A stretch of 64,000 nucleotides of DNA from Rhodobacteraceae bacterium D3-12. GTDB taxonomy: Bacteria > Pseudomonadota > Alphaproteobacteria > Rhodobacterales > Rhodobacteraceae. The notes below the pieces were generated by a model. The model saw only the letters and a program-made list of their open reading frames with translations. It was not told where the DNA came from and did not search any database. The DNA lies in the NCBI GenBank assembly GCA_025916135.1, contig CP104793.1, forward strand, positions 2,232,001 to 2,296,000, given 5' to 3'. Of this stretch, positions 1-9,541 are shown piece after piece (position 1 is the first letter of the stretch; each line of letters starts with the position of its first letter). A program made the position numbers and the translations under genes.

Positions 1-854
1 GACATCGACGCCAGCGCCGCGCCGACCGAGGTGGCGGCGGACGGGTCCATGAAGGTGCCGAAGGCGACCGGCAGAAGCACCCGGCCAAGCGTATCGGTCA
101 GCCCGACGAGCAGCGCGCCAACGAAGGCGCCCCTGATCGAGCCGATGCCGCCGATCACGATGGTGACGAACGCAAGGATCAGCACCGGCTCGCCCATGCC
201 GACCTGCACCGATTGGATCGCGCCGACAAGCGCACCGGCAAAGCCAGCCAGCGCGGCGCCGAGGGCAAAGACAGCCGTGTAGAGCACCGAGATATTGACG
301 CCGAGCGCGCCAATCATCTCGCGGTCACTCTCTCCGGCGCGGATGCGCATGCCGATGCGGGTTTTGGCGATCAGCAGGAACAGCGCCGCCGCCACAGCAA
401 AGCCGATCACGATGATCGCAAGGCGATAGGCCGGATAGGCGATGCCACCGGGGAGGTGCACCGGGCCAGAGAGCATCTTGGGCACATCAAGGTACAGCGG
501 GAACGACCCAAAGGCCCACCGTGTGCCTTCCGAAAAGATCAGGATCAGCGCGAAGGTGGCGAGCACCTGATCGAGGTGGTCGCGGTCATAAAGCCGCCGG
601 ATCACCAGGATTTCCACCAGCACACCGGCGAGCGCCGCCGCCGCCAGCGCTGCAATCAACGCCAGCGTGAAGCTGCCTGTGGCCGAAGCAACCGCCGCCG
701 CCGCAAAGGCCCCCACCATATAGAGCGAGCCATGTGCGAGGTTGATCAGCCCCATGACCCCGAAAATCAGCGTGAGACCGGCGGACATCAGGAACAACAT
801 CACACCCGATTGCAGACCGTTGAGGATTTGTTCAATCAGTAGAAGGACAGACAT
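1..854 (-). CDS. Branched-chain amino acid-type ABC transporter permease (LivH family), partial
   Basis: Inner-membrane permease of an ABC importer of the Liv/HAAT family. Reading the minus strand from the ATG at 852-854 gives an open frame that runs off the left edge of the window, so the C-terminus is missing. The first residues (MSVLLLIEQILNGLQSG) and the segment GLINLAHGSLYMVGAF are typical of LivH, followed by many hydrophobic helices and a conserved IGGIGSIRGAFVGALLVG stretch near the cut end. The binding-protein gene lies just upstream in the same direction, so the two probably belong to one transporter. Proximity to pobA suggests an aromatic acid or related ligand, but that is inference. 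Family call is firm; substrate unknown. Confidence 0.88.
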   Translation of the reverse strand, partial: MSVLLLIEQILNGLQSGVMLFLMSAGLTLIFGVMGLINLAHGSLYMVGAFAAAAVASATGSFTLALIAALAAAALAGVLVEILVIRRLYDRDHLDQVLATFALILIFSEGTRWAFGSFPLYLDVPKMLSGPVHLPGGIAYPAYRLAIIVIGFAVAAALFLLIAKTRIGMRIRAGESDREMIGALGVNISVLYTAVFALGAALAGFAGALVGAIQSVQVGMGEPVLILAFVTIVIGGIGSIRGAFVGALLVGLTDTLGRVLLPVAFGTFMDPSAATSVGAALASM

Positions 855-881
855 TCAGACCATTTCAATGCTTTGGCGCAG

Positions 882-993
882 CGGAATTTGACGCAAATTC
901 CGTGTCGTTTTCCGAGGCGGAAAACAGGTGCCCGACGGTTGCGGTGACCGGAATTCGTGACGAATTCCGAAACGTTTTTCGTGACGAAAAACG
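882..993. repeat. Four perfect hairpins with 8-9 bp arms and 3-nt loops
   Basis: Four palindromes lie in the gap between the permease and binding-protein genes: 882-902 (arms CGGAATTTG/CAAATTCCG), 907-925 (GTTTTCCG/CGGAAAAC), 949-969 (CGGAATTCG/CGAATTCCG) and 973-993 (CGTTTTTCG/CGAAAAACG). Each has a 3-base loop (ACG, AGG, TGA, TGA). They form two close pairs. They may be intergenic repeat elements or mRNA-stabilising structures between the transporter genes; function is not known. Confidence 0.75.
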
Positions 994-1015
994 CCCCCGA
1001 TCAGAAACCGGGGGC
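987..1015 (-). terminator. Rho-independent terminator or attenuator after the binding-protein gene
   Basis: On the minus strand a 7-bp GC stem (GCCCCCG at 993-999 pairing with CGGGGGC at 1009-1015) is followed directly by a run of five T (complement of 987-991). It lies 6 bases past the stop of the binding-protein gene. It may lower read-through into the permease gene, giving more binding protein than permease. Confidence 0.75.
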
Positions 1016-1021
1016 ATTGGC

Positions 1022-2161
1022 TCACATCTTGCAGTCAGCACCATAAGAGTCGGAGTGCCCGGTCGCAGCGGTGCCGATGATCTTGTTGGTCACAACATCG
1101 CCTTCCTTGACCACTTCGCGCATATAGATGGTTTGCACAGGGTGGTGGTTGTCAGCGAAGCTGAACTCTCCACGGGTTGAGGCGAAATCGGCGGCTTTGA
1201 GGGCTGCGCGGAAAGCATCGGCGTCTTTCACGTCGGCCTTGTCCATCGCCGAGATCAACAGCAGCGCCGCATCAAACCCTTGGCTTGCATAGAGCGACGG
1301 CAGGCGACCGTATTCAGCCGTGAAGGTCTCGACGAAAGCCTTGTTGGCGGGATTGTCGATGTCTTTCGACCAATGCGAGGTGTTTTTCACACCCAATGCG
1401 GCCTCGCCAATCGCGCCAAGGATACCTTGGTCAAAGCTGAAGGCCGGACCCATGACAGGTTTCTCGGCACCCGAGCCTGCGTATTGCTTCATGAAGGAGA
1501 TCCCCATGCCGCCGGGCAGGAAGTAATAGACCATGTCGGCCTCAGTCGCCTTGATCTGGGCGATTTCGGCGGCGTAGTCGGTCTGGCCGAGTTTGGTATA
1601 GACCTCGGAGGCGACCTCACCTTTGAAGAAGCGTTTGAAGCCCGCGATCATGTCTTTGCCGGCCGGGTAGTTCGGCGCCAGCAAGAAGACTTTGCCAATG
1701 CCATTTTCGCTGGCCCATGCGCCGGCGGCCTCGTTAAAGGCGTCGTTCTGCCAAGCGACGTTGAAATAGTTCTTGTTACAGCCCCGCCCCGCGAGCGCGG
1801 ACGGACCGGCATTGGGCGAGATATAGAATTTGCCCTGTGCGGTCACCGACGGCACAACGGCCATGGCGAGGTTGGACCAGATGATGCCGGTCAGAACGTC
1901 AACTTTTTCCTGCTGCACCAATTTGTCGGCCAGTTGCACGGCAATATCGGGTTTGCGCTGATCATCCTCGATCACCAGTTCAATATCCGTTTTGCCAGAT
2001 TGTTTGACTGCCAGCATGAAGCCGTCGCGCACGTCGATGCCAAGCCCGGCACCACCGCCAGACAGCGTGGTAATCATCCCGACTTTAAGCCCCTCGGCCT
2101 GCCCCGCCGTGGCCGTGAGCGCAGCCAGACACAGCGCGCTTGCGTATTTTCTAATACTCAT
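1022..2161 (-). CDS. ABC transporter substrate-binding protein, LivK-like (type 1 periplasmic binding fold)
   Basis: Periplasmic ligand-binding subunit, 379 aa. It starts with a Sec signal peptide (MSIRKYASALCLAALTATAG, cleavage likely after GQA) followed by the KVGMITTLSGGGAGLGIDVRDGFMLAVKQ segment typical of leucine/amide-type binding proteins. Ligands for this family include branched-chain amino acids, amides and aromatic acids such as benzoates. The permease gene follows downstream on the same strand after a hairpin-rich gap. Its neighbour on the other side is pobA, so an aromatic ligand is plausible but not shown by the sequence. Confidence 0.85.
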   Translation of the reverse strand: MSIRKYASALCLAALTATAGQAEGLKVGMITTLSGGGAGLGIDVRDGFMLAVKQSGKTDIELVIEDDQRKPDIAVQLADKLVQQEKVDVLTGIIWSNLAMAVVPSVTAQGKFYISPNAGPSALAGRGCNKNYFNVAWQNDAFNEAAGAWASENGIGKVFLLAPNYPAGKDMIAGFKRFFKGEVASEVYTKLGQTDYAAEIAQIKATEADMVYYFLPGGMGISFMKQYAGSGAEKPVMGPAFSFDQGILGAIGEAALGVKNTSHWSKDIDNPANKAFVETFTAEYGRLPSLYASQGFDAALLLISAMDKADVKDADAFRAALKAADFASTRGEFSFADNHHPVQTIYMREVVKEGDVVTNKIIGTAATGHSDSYGADCKM

Positions 2162-2306
2162 TTCTCTCTCCCAGTTGACGTACCCCTCTGAAAACTTGCG
2201 AGGGTGTTTTTAATATTTTGCCGGGCCACTCCAGCACATCAATCACTGTCAAACCAGAAAAAAGTGCACTTTGATGCACAATTTATAGCAATCATAATGC
2301 AAGCAA

Positions 2307-2340
2307 AGGCCCGCCGTAGGGAAAGCCTAGCGGCGGGCCT
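2307..2340 (-). terminator. Stem-loop terminator between pobA and the transporter genes
   Basis: A perfect 10-bp GC stem (AGGCCCGCCG at 2307-2316 with CGGCGGGCCT at 2331-2340) encloses a smaller TAGG/CCTA stem. On the minus strand (pobA transcript) it is followed only by TTTGC, on the plus strand by ATTTTATTT. It sits about 80 bases beyond the pobA stop, so it most likely ends the pobA transcript. The rest of 2162-2422 should hold the promoter of the binding-protein gene. Confidence 0.6.
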
Positions 2341-2422
2341 ATTTTATTTCAAGCTTAAAGTATTTAGCGCTTTGGGAGAGTATACGCTCGGTTTTAAGCC
2401 CTTATTACAAGGGGCTGCGCCG

Positions 2423-3619
<1,197 letters not shown>

Positions 3620-3688
3620 TTAGCCAGATTAACAGTTGGGCTGTGGAAACGAATGGACCTGTCGGGCGAAAAGTTGCACTATTCGAAC

Positions 3689-4546
3689 ATGAGCCGCGCA
3701 TTTGACACGATCCAGACGTTTAACCTTTTTGGGGATGATGGCGATTTGCCCGACGTGGTGCATTGCGAAACCATCGAGGCGCGTTCGCGATTGCATGATT
3801 GGGAGTTCACGCCGCACAGGCATGGTGCGTTGCATCAGGTTCTGCTGCTTGAAGACGGCGGCGGAAGGGCCAGTTTGGATGGGGTGGCGCATGTGTTGCG
3901 ACCGCCACTTGTGGTCAACGTACCAAGGGGGATCGTGCATGGCTATGCGTTTGAGCCGGGGGCACGGGGGCTGGTGATTACACTGGCCGTGGAAATGCTG
4001 GACGAAAGCTTGCGCCCTGAGGAAGGGTTGGGCCAGTTGCTGGGCCGTGCGGCGGTGCTTGGGGCGGCGGATGAGATCCGGCACACGATGCATGACATCG
4101 CCGAGGTCTTTGCCACGCGTGCCTTTGCGCGGGCGCATATTTTACGAGCGCAGAGCGCGCTCCTGCTGGGACAAATCGCACAAATGATGAGCGAGAGCGA
4201 GCTTGCCGCCCAGAGCGCACCCTCTTCCGCCCTTCTGGCGCGGTTCGAGGCTTTGGTGGACAAGCAGTTCGCAGCGCATTGGAGCGTGCGCGATTACGCC
4301 GATGCCTTGGCTGTTTCGCCCACCCATCTGAGCCGGATTGCACGACAGGCCACCGGGCGACCAGCATCAAAGCTGATCGAAGAACGGTTGATGCGAGAGG
4401 CGCGGCGCAATCTAGTCTACACCAACCTGCCGGTGTCAACGATTGCCTATGCCTTGGGCTTTGACGATCCGGCCTATTTCAGCCGGGTGTTTGCGCGGGC
4501 CACGGGCCTTAGCCCGCGCAAGTTTCGGGATCGCGCCGCCTCGTGA
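3689..4546 (+). CDS. pobR: AraC/XylS-family regulator, probable PobR
   Basis: Transcription factor of 285 aa from the ATG at 3689. An in-frame ATG at 3653, preceded by GTGGAAAC, would add 12 residues and is a real alternative. The N-terminal half has a cupin-like sensor (HDWEFTPHRHGALHQVLLL, as in AraC ligand pockets). The C-terminal about 100 residues form two helix-turn-helix motifs ending in the AraC signature AYALGFDDPAYFSRVFARAT. AraC-type PobR proteins that activate pobA in response to 4-hydroxybenzoate are known from Pseudomonas and Azotobacter. The divergent placement next to pobA supports the same role here. Confidence 0.8.
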   Translation: MSRAFDTIQTFNLFGDDGDLPDVVHCETIEARSRLHDWEFTPHRHGALHQVLLLEDGGGRASLDGVAHVLRPPLVVNVPRGIVHGYAFEPGARGLVITLAVEMLDESLRPEEGLGQLLGRAAVLGAADEIRHTMHDIAEVFATRAFARAHILRAQSALLLGQIAQMMSESELAAQSAPSSALLARFEALVDKQFAAHWSVRDYADALAVSPTHLSRIARQATGRPASKLIEERLMREARRNLVYTNLPVSTIAYALGFDDPAYFSRVFARATGLSPRKFRDRAAS

Positions 4547-4564
4547 AGCAGCGCGCCAGCCGCT

Positions 4565-5413
4565 TCAGGCCACGCATTCCAGAAGGAGCGTGCCGGCGGC
4601 GGTGTTCGAGATCGGGATGTGATAGTTGCGGGTGATTTCATTCACCTCATCCCCCAAGGCGCCGCGCATCATCATCCACATCAGGAATTCGGTGCCTTGC
4701 GCCCCGGCCTTTTCAACCAGTTCCATGCGGCTGATCTTGGTCAGCTCTTCCGGGTTGTTCACGATGTTCTCAAGGCAATACTGATCGAAGTCCTTGTTGA
4801 TAAAGCCCGCCCGCTCTCCATCAAGTTGATGCGACAGACCACCTGTGCCGAGGATCACAATCTTGGCTTCTTCAGGGAAGCTTCGCAGCGCTTTGCCAAG
4901 GGCTTTGCCGAAATCAAGCGCACGGGCCAGCGTTGGGATTGGGTGCTGCACCGTATTGGCGCTGATCGGGACAGCGCGTGGCATGTCCGGGTTGTTCGGC
5001 GCATTGGGCCAAAAAAGCTGCATCGGGACGACAAAGCCGTGATCCACCGCGAGTTCCTGACAGGAGGTGATGTCGAAATGATCGGCCACCATGGATTCGA
5101 TGATATGCCAGCTAAGCTCAGGCGCGCCGGGGAACGGATCGAGCGAAGGCAGGCCCCAGCCTTCGTCCTCGTTGCGATATTCATGCGCCGCGCCGATGGC
5201 GAAAGTCGGCATCCGGTCGAGGAAAAAGCCGAGCCCGTGATCATTGTAGATGTTGATCACATAGTCGGGCTTGTGTTCGTCGATCCAGGCGTGGACCTTG
5301 GGGTAGCCATCAAAAAAGGGTTTCCAGTAAGGATCGTCCTGCAAGTCCTGTTGAATTGCATTGCCGACCGCGGGGATATGCGAGGTGGTGATACCACCGA
5401 GAATTTTTGCCAT
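4565..5413 (-). CDS. Extradiol dioxygenase beta subunit, LigB-like (copy 1, divergent)
   Basis: Catalytic subunit of a protocatechuate 4,5-dioxygenase-type enzyme, 282 aa. It keeps the iron ligands expected for LigB: His12 (TTSHIPAVG), His59 (NIYNDHG) and a glutamate near residue 240 (GTEFLMWMMMRGAL), plus the GTGGLSHQL segment that carries the catalytic histidine. AGGAGGG precedes the ATG and ligA lies 12 bases upstream. This copy is clearly further from Sphingobium LigB than the second copy at 11257-12111 (for example EGWGLPSLDPFPG in place of EGWGPRPVP). It may prefer another substrate such as gallate or a methoxylated catechol, which is inference. Confidence 0.88.
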   Translation of the reverse strand: MAKILGGITTSHIPAVGNAIQQDLQDDPYWKPFFDGYPKVHAWIDEHKPDYVINIYNDHGLGFFLDRMPTFAIGAAHEYRNEDEGWGLPSLDPFPGAPELSWHIIESMVADHFDITSCQELAVDHGFVVPMQLFWPNAPNNPDMPRAVPISANTVQHPIPTLARALDFGKALGKALRSFPEEAKIVILGTGGLSHQLDGERAGFINKDFDQYCLENIVNNPEELTKISRMELVEKAGAQGTEFLMWMMMRGALGDEVNEITRNYHIPISNTAAGTLLLECVA

Positions 5414-5425
5414 TGCCCTACCCTC

Positions 5426-5785
5426 CTATGCCTGACTCTGGAGGAAGGCTTGGAATTCTTCCGTGGTGCGCCCGGTCTGCATGCCGCCGACGTCCTGTAC
5501 CGAGAGTTTGAAAATCCCGGCGAGTTTGGCGAGATAGTAGATGTTGCCGCCGGTTTCGATCATTGCGAGGATATCGTTGTCGCGGATCGCCTGTTTCTGA
5601 TCTTCTTTCAGGTGGTATTTGCTCATCCAGCCTTCGGGATCGGCCTTGAACGCCTCGCGGTTTTCGGCGCAATTGAAGTCATAGCACATCTTGTTCAGCT
5701 GATAGCCTTTCATGGCCTGTTTGCCGTCAAAGATGGTCGTGCCGGGAATGTCGATGTGGTAGTCGTGACTGTGATGTTCCGAAAT
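5426..5785 (-). CDS. Extradiol dioxygenase alpha subunit, LigA-like (copy 1), probable ATT start
   Basis: Small subunit (LigA fold) that closes the active site of LigB; about 119 aa. The conserved LigA start region (DIPGTTIFDGKQAMKGYQLN) begins upstream of the first in-frame ATG at 5711-5713, so that ATG would cut off a conserved part. The only plausible start is an ATT at 5783-5785, placed after a good ribosome site (AGGAGAAGG); no in-frame ATG, GTG or TTG exists there. It is either a rare ATT start or an ATG changed by mutation or sequencing error. Other LigA features: ENREAFKAD and ETGGNIYYLAKL. It is followed by ligB in the same operon. Confidence 0.8.
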   Translation of the reverse strand: MSEHHSHDYHIDIPGTTIFDGKQAMKGYQLNKMCYDFNCAENREAFKADPEGWMSKYHLKEDQKQAIRDNDILAMIETGGNIYYLAKLAGIFKLSVQDVGGMQTGRTTEEFQAFLQSQA

Positions 5786-5854
5786 CGCCTTCTCCTCTCG
5801 TTTTGAACGAACGTAGCTGTTTGGCGACGCCGCAACGCGGCGATCGCGATACGC

Positions 5855-6748
5855 TCATCGCGCCCAGTAAAGACGCATTGGGTTGTCGACTAGCAACTTG
5901 CGCTGCTGCTCAATCGTTCGCGCGATTTTCGGGATGAAATCGACCAGATTGCCATCATCAGGCATGTGGGATTTCATATTGGGATGCGGCCAATCCGTGC
6001 CCCAGAGCACGCGATCGGGGAAGCGGTCCACCACCGCTTGGGCATAGGGAATGACATCGCTATAGCCGGGTGCGCCAGAGACCGAAAGCCGCTCTGGGCA
6101 GGTTACCTTGGACCAGATGTTATCGTTGCGCTCCATGAGGTCGAGGAACCGTTGGAAATCCGGGTGGTCGACGCCTTTTTCCACGTCGGGGCGCCCCATG
6201 TGATCGACCACGAGGATGGTGGGCAGGCTTTCAAGGAATGGCACCAGCTCTTCGAGATCTGCGGCTTCAAAATAGACCACGATATGCCAGCCGAGCGGTT
6301 TGATCTTTGCTGCGATTGCGTGGAACACCTCTTTGGGCGTGTCATCGACAAGGCGTTTTACAAAGTTAAAGCGCACGCCGCGCACGCCGGCGGCATCCAT
6401 CTCTTTCAACTCCGCCTCGGAGATATCCGGGGCGACGCTGGCGATGCCCCGGGCGAGGTCGCCTGCGCTTTGACAGGCATCGACCATGGCGCTGTTGTCC
6501 TTGCCATGGCATGTCGCCTGAACAATGACGTTGCGGGCAAAGCCGAGATGGTCACGCAGGGCGTAAAGCTGCTCTTTCCCGGCGTTGCAGGGGGTATATT
6601 TGCGTTCCGGCGCAAAGGGGAATTCGGGACTGGGGCCAAAGACATGGCAGTGGGCATCGACCGCGCCTTCGGGCAGTTTGAAATCAGGTGTTTTGGGATC
6701 GGGGTGAAATTCCAACCAATCAGCATCCATCACTTGTGTCTCACTCAT
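5855..6748 (-). CDS. ligI: 2-pyrone-4,6-dicarboxylate hydrolase (LigI)
   Basis: Amidohydrolase-superfamily TIM barrel, 297 aa, that opens 2-pyrone-4,6-dicarboxylate (PDC) to 4-oxalomesaconate. The metal-site/active-site start motif DAHCHVFGP lies at residues 31-39 and the closing GTDWPHPN motif near residue 247; VDHMGRPD and the VRFNFVKRL segment also match the LigI family. The stop of galD at 6745 overlaps this start by 4 bases (ATGA), indicating translational coupling and the order galD-ligI-ligA-ligB in one transcript. Confidence 0.93.
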   Translation of the reverse strand: MSETQVMDADWLEFHPDPKTPDFKLPEGAVDAHCHVFGPSPEFPFAPERKYTPCNAGKEQLYALRDHLGFARNVIVQATCHGKDNSAMVDACQSAGDLARGIASVAPDISEAELKEMDAAGVRGVRFNFVKRLVDDTPKEVFHAIAAKIKPLGWHIVVYFEAADLEELVPFLESLPTILVVDHMGRPDVEKGVDHPDFQRFLDLMERNDNIWSKVTCPERLSVSGAPGYSDVIPYAQAVVDRFPDRVLWGTDWPHPNMKSHMPDDGNLVDFIPKIARTIEQQRKLLVDNPMRLYWAR

Positions 6749-7791
6749 GCGAACACCTCTCCATCCATCAGTTTGCGGGCGGTGCGCAGGATCGCGGCAC
6801 TTGTCACCTCGCCAGTGTCATTCAAATCGGCCACCACGGTCATTTCGCCGGTGGGGTGCTCAACACTCAGGCTGCGCCGCGCGCCCTGCCCCCGCTGCGC
6901 CAGATCATAGGCCGGTGTCTCAGGTATAAGGCATGCAGTCGCGACCGAGACCGCGCCCAGCACGCCAATAGTTTTGTGACAGCGATGCGGAACAAAAGTC
7001 CGCGTGGCAATTGCGCCGCCATCGCGCGGGGCGCTGACCATGGTCAGCTTCGGCACCGATTTCTCGGTCACATCACCAAGGTTCATCTGCGGACCACAGG
7101 TCAGCCGGATCGCCTCAAGCCGCTGGCGCAGGTTTTGGTTCGCCTCCAGCTCCTCCGGGCTTTCCTCGCCCGTAATCCCCATATCGGCGGCCCGCATCAC
7201 AACGACCGGCATGCCGTTGTCGATCATGGTCACTTCGACTCCTTCGATCACATCCACCGCGTTGCCAGTTGGCAGCAAGGCCCCGCAAGAGCTTCCCGCT
7301 GTATCTTTGAATTCAATCGAAACCGGCGCCGATGTGCCCGGAACTCCGTCAATCTGCGCCTGCCCGCCATAGCAAACTTCGCCACCCGGTGTCTGCACGG
7401 TGGCCACTGCCACTTGGCCGGTGTTTTCCATATAGATCGTGACGCGCGTTTCACGATCCTGCGCCGCGACGAGCCCACGCTCAATTGCAAATGGTCCCAC
7501 CCCGGCGAGGATATTGCCGCAGTTCTGCGCATCCGTCACGATGGGCTGATCCACAAACACCTGCAAGAACAGGTAATCAACATCCACGCCGTCACGCTCC
7601 GAACGTTTCACAACCGCCACCTTCGAGGTCAGCGGATCCGCCCCGCCCATTCCATCGATTTGACGCGGATCGGGCGAGCCCATGACCCCCATCAAAAACG
7701 CGTCACGCTCTTGGGGCAAATCCTCCGCGAGAAAGTACCCCCCTTAGAGAGTCCCTCCCCGCATCCACATTGCCCTTACGCCGATTGTCAT
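6745..7791 (-). pseudogene. galD: 4-oxalomesaconate tautomerase (GalD, PrpF family) interrupted by an early in-frame stop
   Basis: The frame from the ATG at 7789-7791 (after AAGGAA) reads MTIGVRAMWMRGGTL, then TAA at 7744-7746, then GGYFLAEDLPQERDAF to the stop at 6745. Without the stop it would be 348 aa, normal for GalD. Family members have GTSKGG here. The DNA reads ACT C TCT AAG GGG GG: the Ser-Lys codons TCT AAG are present but shifted by one extra base, and the following G run (7738-7743) is one short, so two compensating indels explain it. Downstream parts (TDAQNCGNIL, GNAVDVIEGVEVTMIDNG, PHRCHKTIGVLGA) are intact. Either a damaged gene, a sequence error, or translation restarts at 7719 and loses the conserved N-terminus. 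It isomerises the PDC hydrolysis product before hydration. Confidence 0.82.
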
Positions 7792-7830
7792 GCTTCCAGT
7801 TCCTTCATCTGACTGAAAATATCCCGGGGG

Positions 7831-7952
7831 GTCCGGGGGCTGGCCCCCCGGCTTTACTGCGGTCCGGGGGCTGGCCCCCGGCTTTAGTATGGTCCGGGGC
7901 GGCTGCCCGCCAGCTTTGCTATGGACCAGATGCTTGCCCCCGACCATTTGCG
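7831..7952. repeat. Four tandem 30-32 bp GC-rich repeat units
   Basis: Units start at 7831, 7862, 7892 and 7924, each opening with GGTCCGGGG (last unit GGACC) and each able to fold (CCGGGGG ... CCCCCGG). Similarity falls off toward the right: units 1 and 2 are almost identical, unit 3 has several changes, unit 4 is degenerate. The flank TATCCCGGGGGGTCC on the left is a motif I associate with intergenic repeats of Rhodobacteraceae. It occupies the gap between ligK and galD and could act as a transcript hairpin array. Confidence 0.8.
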
Positions 7953-7969
7953 CTTACCTAGCCCCAGCT

Positions 7970-8662
7970 TCAGACGTATTTCAGCCCCTTTTCTGCAAGA
8001 CGCGCGCGCATCTTGTAGATATCAAGACCCAATTCTCCCGCTTCGAATCGGGCGCGTTTCTCGCCTTCATTCGCTTCACGCGCGCGGGCTTTATCGAGCA
8101 CGTCTGCCGCCTCTTCGCGGCGCACCACGACCACGCCATCATCATCGGCAACAATGATGTCGCCGGCATTGACCAATTCGTCGGCGCAGACCACTGGCAC
8201 ATTCACACTGCCCACTGTTTCCTTGATCGTGCCTTGGGCGCAGATCGCCTTGGACCATACGGGAAAGCCCATTTCGCCCAAATCACGGACATCGCGCACG
8301 CCGGCGTCGATGACCAATCCGCGACACCCCCGCGCCATGGCGGAGGTTGCCAGCAGATCGCCGAAATAGCCTGCGTCAGAGGGCGATGTGGTGCCGAGCA
8401 CCATGATATCGCCGTCTTGCAATTGCTCGATCGCGACATGCAGCATCCAGTTGTCGTAGGGCGCGGCAAGGATCGTCACCGCCGATCCGGCCACACGCGC
8501 ACCCGAATAGATCGGGCGCATGTAGGAGGCCAGCAAGCCTTTGCGCCCCTGTGCCTCGTGGACCGTGGCGACGCCACAATCTGCCAGCCCGTCGATCAGC
8601 GCCTGATCGGCGCGTTCGATCTCCTGAACGACAACGCCCATGGTTCCCGGTTGATGAGTCAT
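7970..8662 (-). CDS. ligK: 4-carboxy-4-hydroxy-2-oxoadipate aldolase (LigK/GalC, RraA-like class II aldolase)
   Basis: Last step of the pathway: cleaves CHA to pyruvate and oxaloacetate, using a divalent metal. It is 230 aa, as expected. The active-site signature runs from [15 protein letters not shown] to [14 protein letters not shown], giving the Gly-Asp ... Arg-Asp spacing of this aldolase family, and the C-terminal [20 protein letters not shown] helix is typical of GalC/LigK rather than of RraA itself. It lies 11 bases after galB, so both are in one transcript. Confidence 0.93.
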   Translation of the reverse strand: MTHQPGTMGVVVQEIERADQALIDGLADCGVATVHEAQGRKGLLASYMRPIYSGARVAGSAVTILAAPYDNWMLHVAIEQLQDGDIMVLGTTSPSDAGYFGDLLATSAMARGCRGLVIDAGVRDVRDLGEMGFPVWSKAICAQGTIKETVGSVNVPVVCADELVNAGDIIVADDDGVVVVRREEAADVLDKARAREANEGEKRARFEAGELGLDIYKMRARLAEKGLKYV

Positions 8663-8673
8663 GCGCGCGCCCC

Positions 8674-9411
8674 TTATTCGAGTTCGTCTACGGTGCGCGG
8701 GAAGACCGTTTCGAACCCTTCGGCGAATTCCGCCTTGCGCCCGCCCGCCATGCCGCCGGAGTTGCGGCGGAAGTGATTGGCACGGTTTTGCGCCACGTTC
8801 TTATAGAACTCCCAGAGGTGCTCCTGCCCCTGCATACATTGGATTGCGGCCCATTTCTTCTCCCACACCGGCGTGATGTCGAGGAACACCGAAGGCTTCC
8901 ATCCCATCTGCTCGGTCTGATGCGGCTCAAACAGGTAAAGCTGTGGAGCGCCGAGCACTTTTTGACCCGGATTATGACCCCAGGCCTGAGCGATCATGCG
9001 GGTTTCCAGCGCGAATTGCGTCGTGTTCATGTGATCGGTGTTGTAGGGGTCCCAACGCGAATGCGACATCATGAAGTTGGGTTGCACATCGCGGATCACG
9101 TCGACCATGCGGTCTTGGGTTTCGCGGCCCAGATCAAGCGGGTAGTCGCCCACGTCAAAGAACTGAATATCATGTACGCCCAGTGCGGTCGCAGCGTTCT
9201 CGGCTTCTTTGCGGCGCTCGGTTTTAACCTTGTCGAGGGTCATGCCCTCTTGCTTCCAGAGCTTGGCGCTTTCGCCGCGCTCGCCATAGCTGAGGCAAAC
9301 CACGGTGACATCAAAGCCGCGCTCTTGATGCAGCGCGATTGCGCCCCCGGCACGCCAGACGAAATCGGCGGAATGCGCAGAGATAACTAACGCGGTTTTC
9401 TGATCGGACAT
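8674..9411 (-). CDS. galB: 4-oxalomesaconate hydratase (GalB, PIG-L/LmbE-type)
   Basis: Metal-dependent hydratase of 245 aa that adds water to the 4-oxalomesaconate tautomer to give CHA. It belongs to the PIG-L (LmbE) fold, not to the amidohydrolase-type LigJ of Sphingobium. Visible motifs: [13 protein letters not shown] (residues 9-21), equivalent to the PIG-L AHPDD zinc motif with Ser-Ala in place of Pro-Asp; and [17 protein letters not shown], the second metal motif. The start is placed at the ATG at 9409-9411 ([13 protein letters not shown]); an upstream in-frame extension to 9465 lacks family similarity. The divergent LysR gene begins 130 bases upstream. Confidence 0.9.
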   Translation of the reverse strand: MSDQKTALVISAHSADFVWRAGGAIALHQERGFDVTVVCLSYGERGESAKLWKQEGMTLDKVKTERRKEAENAATALGVHDIQFFDVGDYPLDLGRETQDRMVDVIRDVQPNFMMSHSRWDPYNTDHMNTTQFALETRMIAQAWGHNPGQKVLGAPQLYLFEPHQTEQMGWKPSVFLDITPVWEKKWAAIQCMQGQEHLWEFYKNVAQNRANHFRRNSGGMAGGRKAEFAEGFETVFPRTVDELE

Positions 9412-9541
9412 GGATGCGGGCCTCGTATTGTGTGAATTCGCGGGGTGACTACCCGTGGTAGGCATCTTGGCCGACCGCGTTGAATTTGCCTATTTCGAAT
9501 TGCGGACCTAAAATAAGTAAACGCTATAGCATGGAACTTTG

